Made by a program: the position numbers and the translations under genes | From: CBDCXF01 sp965223755 | GTDB lineage: Bacteria > Acidobacteriota > Thermoanaerobaculia > Multivoradales > JAHEKO01 | Reading direction: 5' to 3' | DNA length: 64,000 bases | Assembly (NCBI GenBank): GCA_965223755.1 | Contig: CBDCXF010000001.1 | Span: forward strand, 1,488,001 to 1,552,000 | Notes under the pieces: model-generated | Told to the model about the DNA's origin: nothing | Databases searched by the model: none | The model's input: only the letters and a program-made list of their open reading frames with translations | In this document: positions 62,649 through 64,000 of the stretch, piece after piece | How positions within the stretch are numbered: the stretch's first letter is position 1 | How the letters are laid out: each line of letters starts with the position of its first letter

Positions 62649-64000
62649 CGGCATCTCCCTGTTGTGCTCCCCGACCGGCGTAGTACTCGCGTTCGAGGGC
62701 CGGCACCCGCACCGGTCGATGGAATCCGGCGCCAAAGTCCTGTTCCGCTCCCAGGCGACTCTTTTGCCGCAAGCCGCCGAAATCCTCCGCAGTGAACTGG
62801 GCATGAATGGCGTGCGCGGCGCGCTTGCCTTCGGCCACCGCATCGACGACCTCGGAGCCGCCGTTGGCGGCGTCCCCGCCGGCGTAGACCCGAGCTGCAG
62901 CCGTCGCCCCGGTGGCGAAATCCCGCTCGATTTCGCCGCGTTTTGAGAACTCGACCTCCGGGAAGATGCGCTGCACTGCCTGCTGCATACGCTGTTGACC
63001 GAGGGCCTTGATGACCATGTCGAACTCCATGTCGACGGCGTTGTCGATATCCGTCTCGATCCTGCCGTCGGAGCCGACAACGGTCGGGGCCACCCGCAGT
63101 CCGGTCACGCGCTCGTCCCCAAGCACCTCGATCGGCTGGCTGAAAAAGTGGAACTCCGCACCGTCCCGCTTGGCCAATTCGTACTCGAATTCGTAGGCGG
63201 GCATCGACTCGGGGCCGCGACGGTAGATCACCGCCGCCGCCTCAGCCCCCAGCCGTTTGGACTGAGTCACCGCGTCGATGGCGGTGTTGCCGCAGCCGAT
63301 CACCGCCACCCGGCGACCGACCGCCACCTCATGCAAAGGTCGAGTGCGAACCTCTTTGATGAAATCAAGAGCCTCGACCACGCCCGGCAGGTCTTCGCCG
63401 TCGATCCCCAGGGAATACGTTCGCCCAAGGCCGACGCCGAGGAAGACCGCAGCGTAGTCGCGGAGAAGCTCCTCGCCGGAAACATCGTTACCGACTTCGA
63501 TTCCGGTGCGAATCTCGACGCCCAGGTCGCGGATCATGTCCACTTCTAGCGAAGCGGTTTGCGGTGCCATCTTGTAGTACGCAACGCCATAGCGGTTCAG
63601 TCCGCCAGCCTCCTCTTGCCGCTCGAAAACGGTCACCTGGTGTCCAAGCTGGGCGAGCTCGGCGGCGCACGACAGGCTCGCCGGCCCTCCGCCGACGCAA
63701 GCGACGCGGTGCCCACTCTTTTGATCCGGAACCGCCAGGACAGCAGCGCCGTCGGCCCAGGCGGCGTCGGTGGCGTGCCGCTGCAGACGACCGATTTCGA
63801 TCGGTTTGTGATCGCGGTCGAGCATGACGCAAGCGCCCTCGCAGAGCACCTCCGTCGGGCAGACCCGAGCGCAACTCGCGCCCAGCGCATTGGCCTCCAA
63901 GATGGTGCGCGCCGCCGCCATTTCCCGGCCCTGCGCTATCTGCTTGATGAAGGTCGGAATGTCGATACCGGTCGGACAGGAGTAGATGCAAGGAGCATCG
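62641..64000 (-). CDS. preT: NAD-dependent dihydropyrimidine dehydrogenase subunit PreT, 5' end cut by window
   Basis: The visible ~450 residues are an FAD/NAD(P) oxidoreductase with an N-terminal Fe-S region (CIYSCPTGIDIPTFIKQI at the window edge, then CARVCPTEVLCEGAC). The FAD-binding motif is VACVGGGPASLSCAAELAQLG and the NAD-binding motif VAVIGCGNTAIDAVTQSKRLG. The C-terminus carries RVYAGGDAANGGSEVVDAVAEGKRAA. It passes NADH electrons to PreA. The frame is open to base 64000, so the start is outside. Confidence 0.93.
   Translation of the reverse strand, partial: DAPCIYSCPTGIDIPTFIKQIAQGREMAAARTILEANALGASCARVCPTEVLCEGACVMLDRDHKPIEIGRLQRHATDAAWADGAAVLAVPDQKSGHRVACVGGGPASLSCAAELAQLGHQVTVFERQEEAGGLNRYGVAYYKMAPQTASLEVDMIRDLGVEIRTGIEVGNDVSGEELLRDYAAVFLGVGLGRTYSLGIDGEDLPGVVEALDFIKEVRTRPLHEVAVGRRVAVIGCGNTAIDAVTQSKRLGAEAAAVIYRRGPESMPAYEFEYELAKRDGAEFHFFSQPIEVLGDERVTGLRVAPTVVGSDGRIETDIDNAVDMEFDMVIKALGQQRMQQAVQRIFPEVEFSKRGEIERDFATGATAAARVYAGGDAANGGSEVVDAVAEGKRAAHAIHAQFTAEDFGGLRQKSRLGAEQDFGAGFHRPVRVPALEREYYAGRGAQQGDADG

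Overview
The window looks like a GC-rich, Gram-negative, anaerobically competent bacterium. A large secreted VPS10/BNR-repeat protein, several secreted M14/S33 peptidases, a MoxR-DUF58-SpoIIM-RDD cluster, an MtrB/DmsE-type outer-membrane cytochrome conduit and a benzoyl-CoA reductase operon together suggest an Acidobacteriota-like lineage. This placement is inferred from gene content only. Genes are densely packed, with many ATGA/GTGA/TTGA stop-start overlaps.

Layout. 0-11 kb: the 3' part of an AddA/RecB-type helicase-nuclease, then a secreted metallo-beta-lactamase-fold hydrolase, a GNAT acetyltransferase, a TetR regulator with a perfect operator-like palindrome and a coupled secreted S33 peptidase, a phosphatase-like lipoprotein and the 1101-aa VPS10-type protein. 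11-22 kb: an 11-gene block running from an ECF sigma factor through a VWA protein, RDD, SpoIIM, two membrane proteins (one DUF4129-like), DUF4350, MoxR and DUF58 to two bacterial PH-domain proteins. 22-31 kb: a nearly complete class I anaerobic benzoyl-CoA module (TetR, had, oah, bcrCBAD, dch) with a divergent hemerythrin gene and a 14-bp palindrome between the two. 31-33.5 kb: a visibly AT-richer island with a membrane-anchored PLD-like protein and a histidine phosphatase that appear to be one gene split by a frameshift. 33.5-45 kb: alpha/beta hydrolase, zinc alcohol dehydrogenase and diheme cytochrome genes, then a tightly coupled operon of two PPK2 polyphosphate kinases, pyruvate:ferredoxin oxidoreductase, a DHOD-like protein and pdxH, followed by tryptophanase. 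45-51 kb: a five-gene operon (28-aa coupled leader ORF, four-helix membrane protein, DUF2235 hydrolase, ComEC-like metallo-beta-lactamase protein, DUF6119/TIGR04141 protein). This is the best candidate for an undescribed, probably defensive, system. Its DUF2235 enzyme carries an inserted segment that resembles a phage tail/virion protein domain. 51-57 kb: a beta-barrel plus decaheme cytochrome pair, divergent from a monoheme and a tetraheme cytochrome, together forming a probable extracellular electron-transfer route, then a secreted M14 peptidase. 57-64 kb: reductive pyrimidine degradation genes on the minus strand (preT, preA, mmsA, dihydropyrimidinase).

How the parts fit (inference): aromatic compounds reaching benzoyl-CoA would be dearomatised by the ATP-driven reductase with reduced ferredoxin, which the pyruvate:ferredoxin oxidoreductase encoded 8 kb away could supply. 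Electrons could leave through quinol, the tetraheme cytochrome, the monoheme cytochrome and the DmsE/MtrB conduit. The hemerythrin next to the operon could protect the oxygen-sensitive reductase. Tryptophanase, pyrimidine catabolism and the many secreted peptidases suggest a peptide- and nucleobase-scavenging heterotroph.
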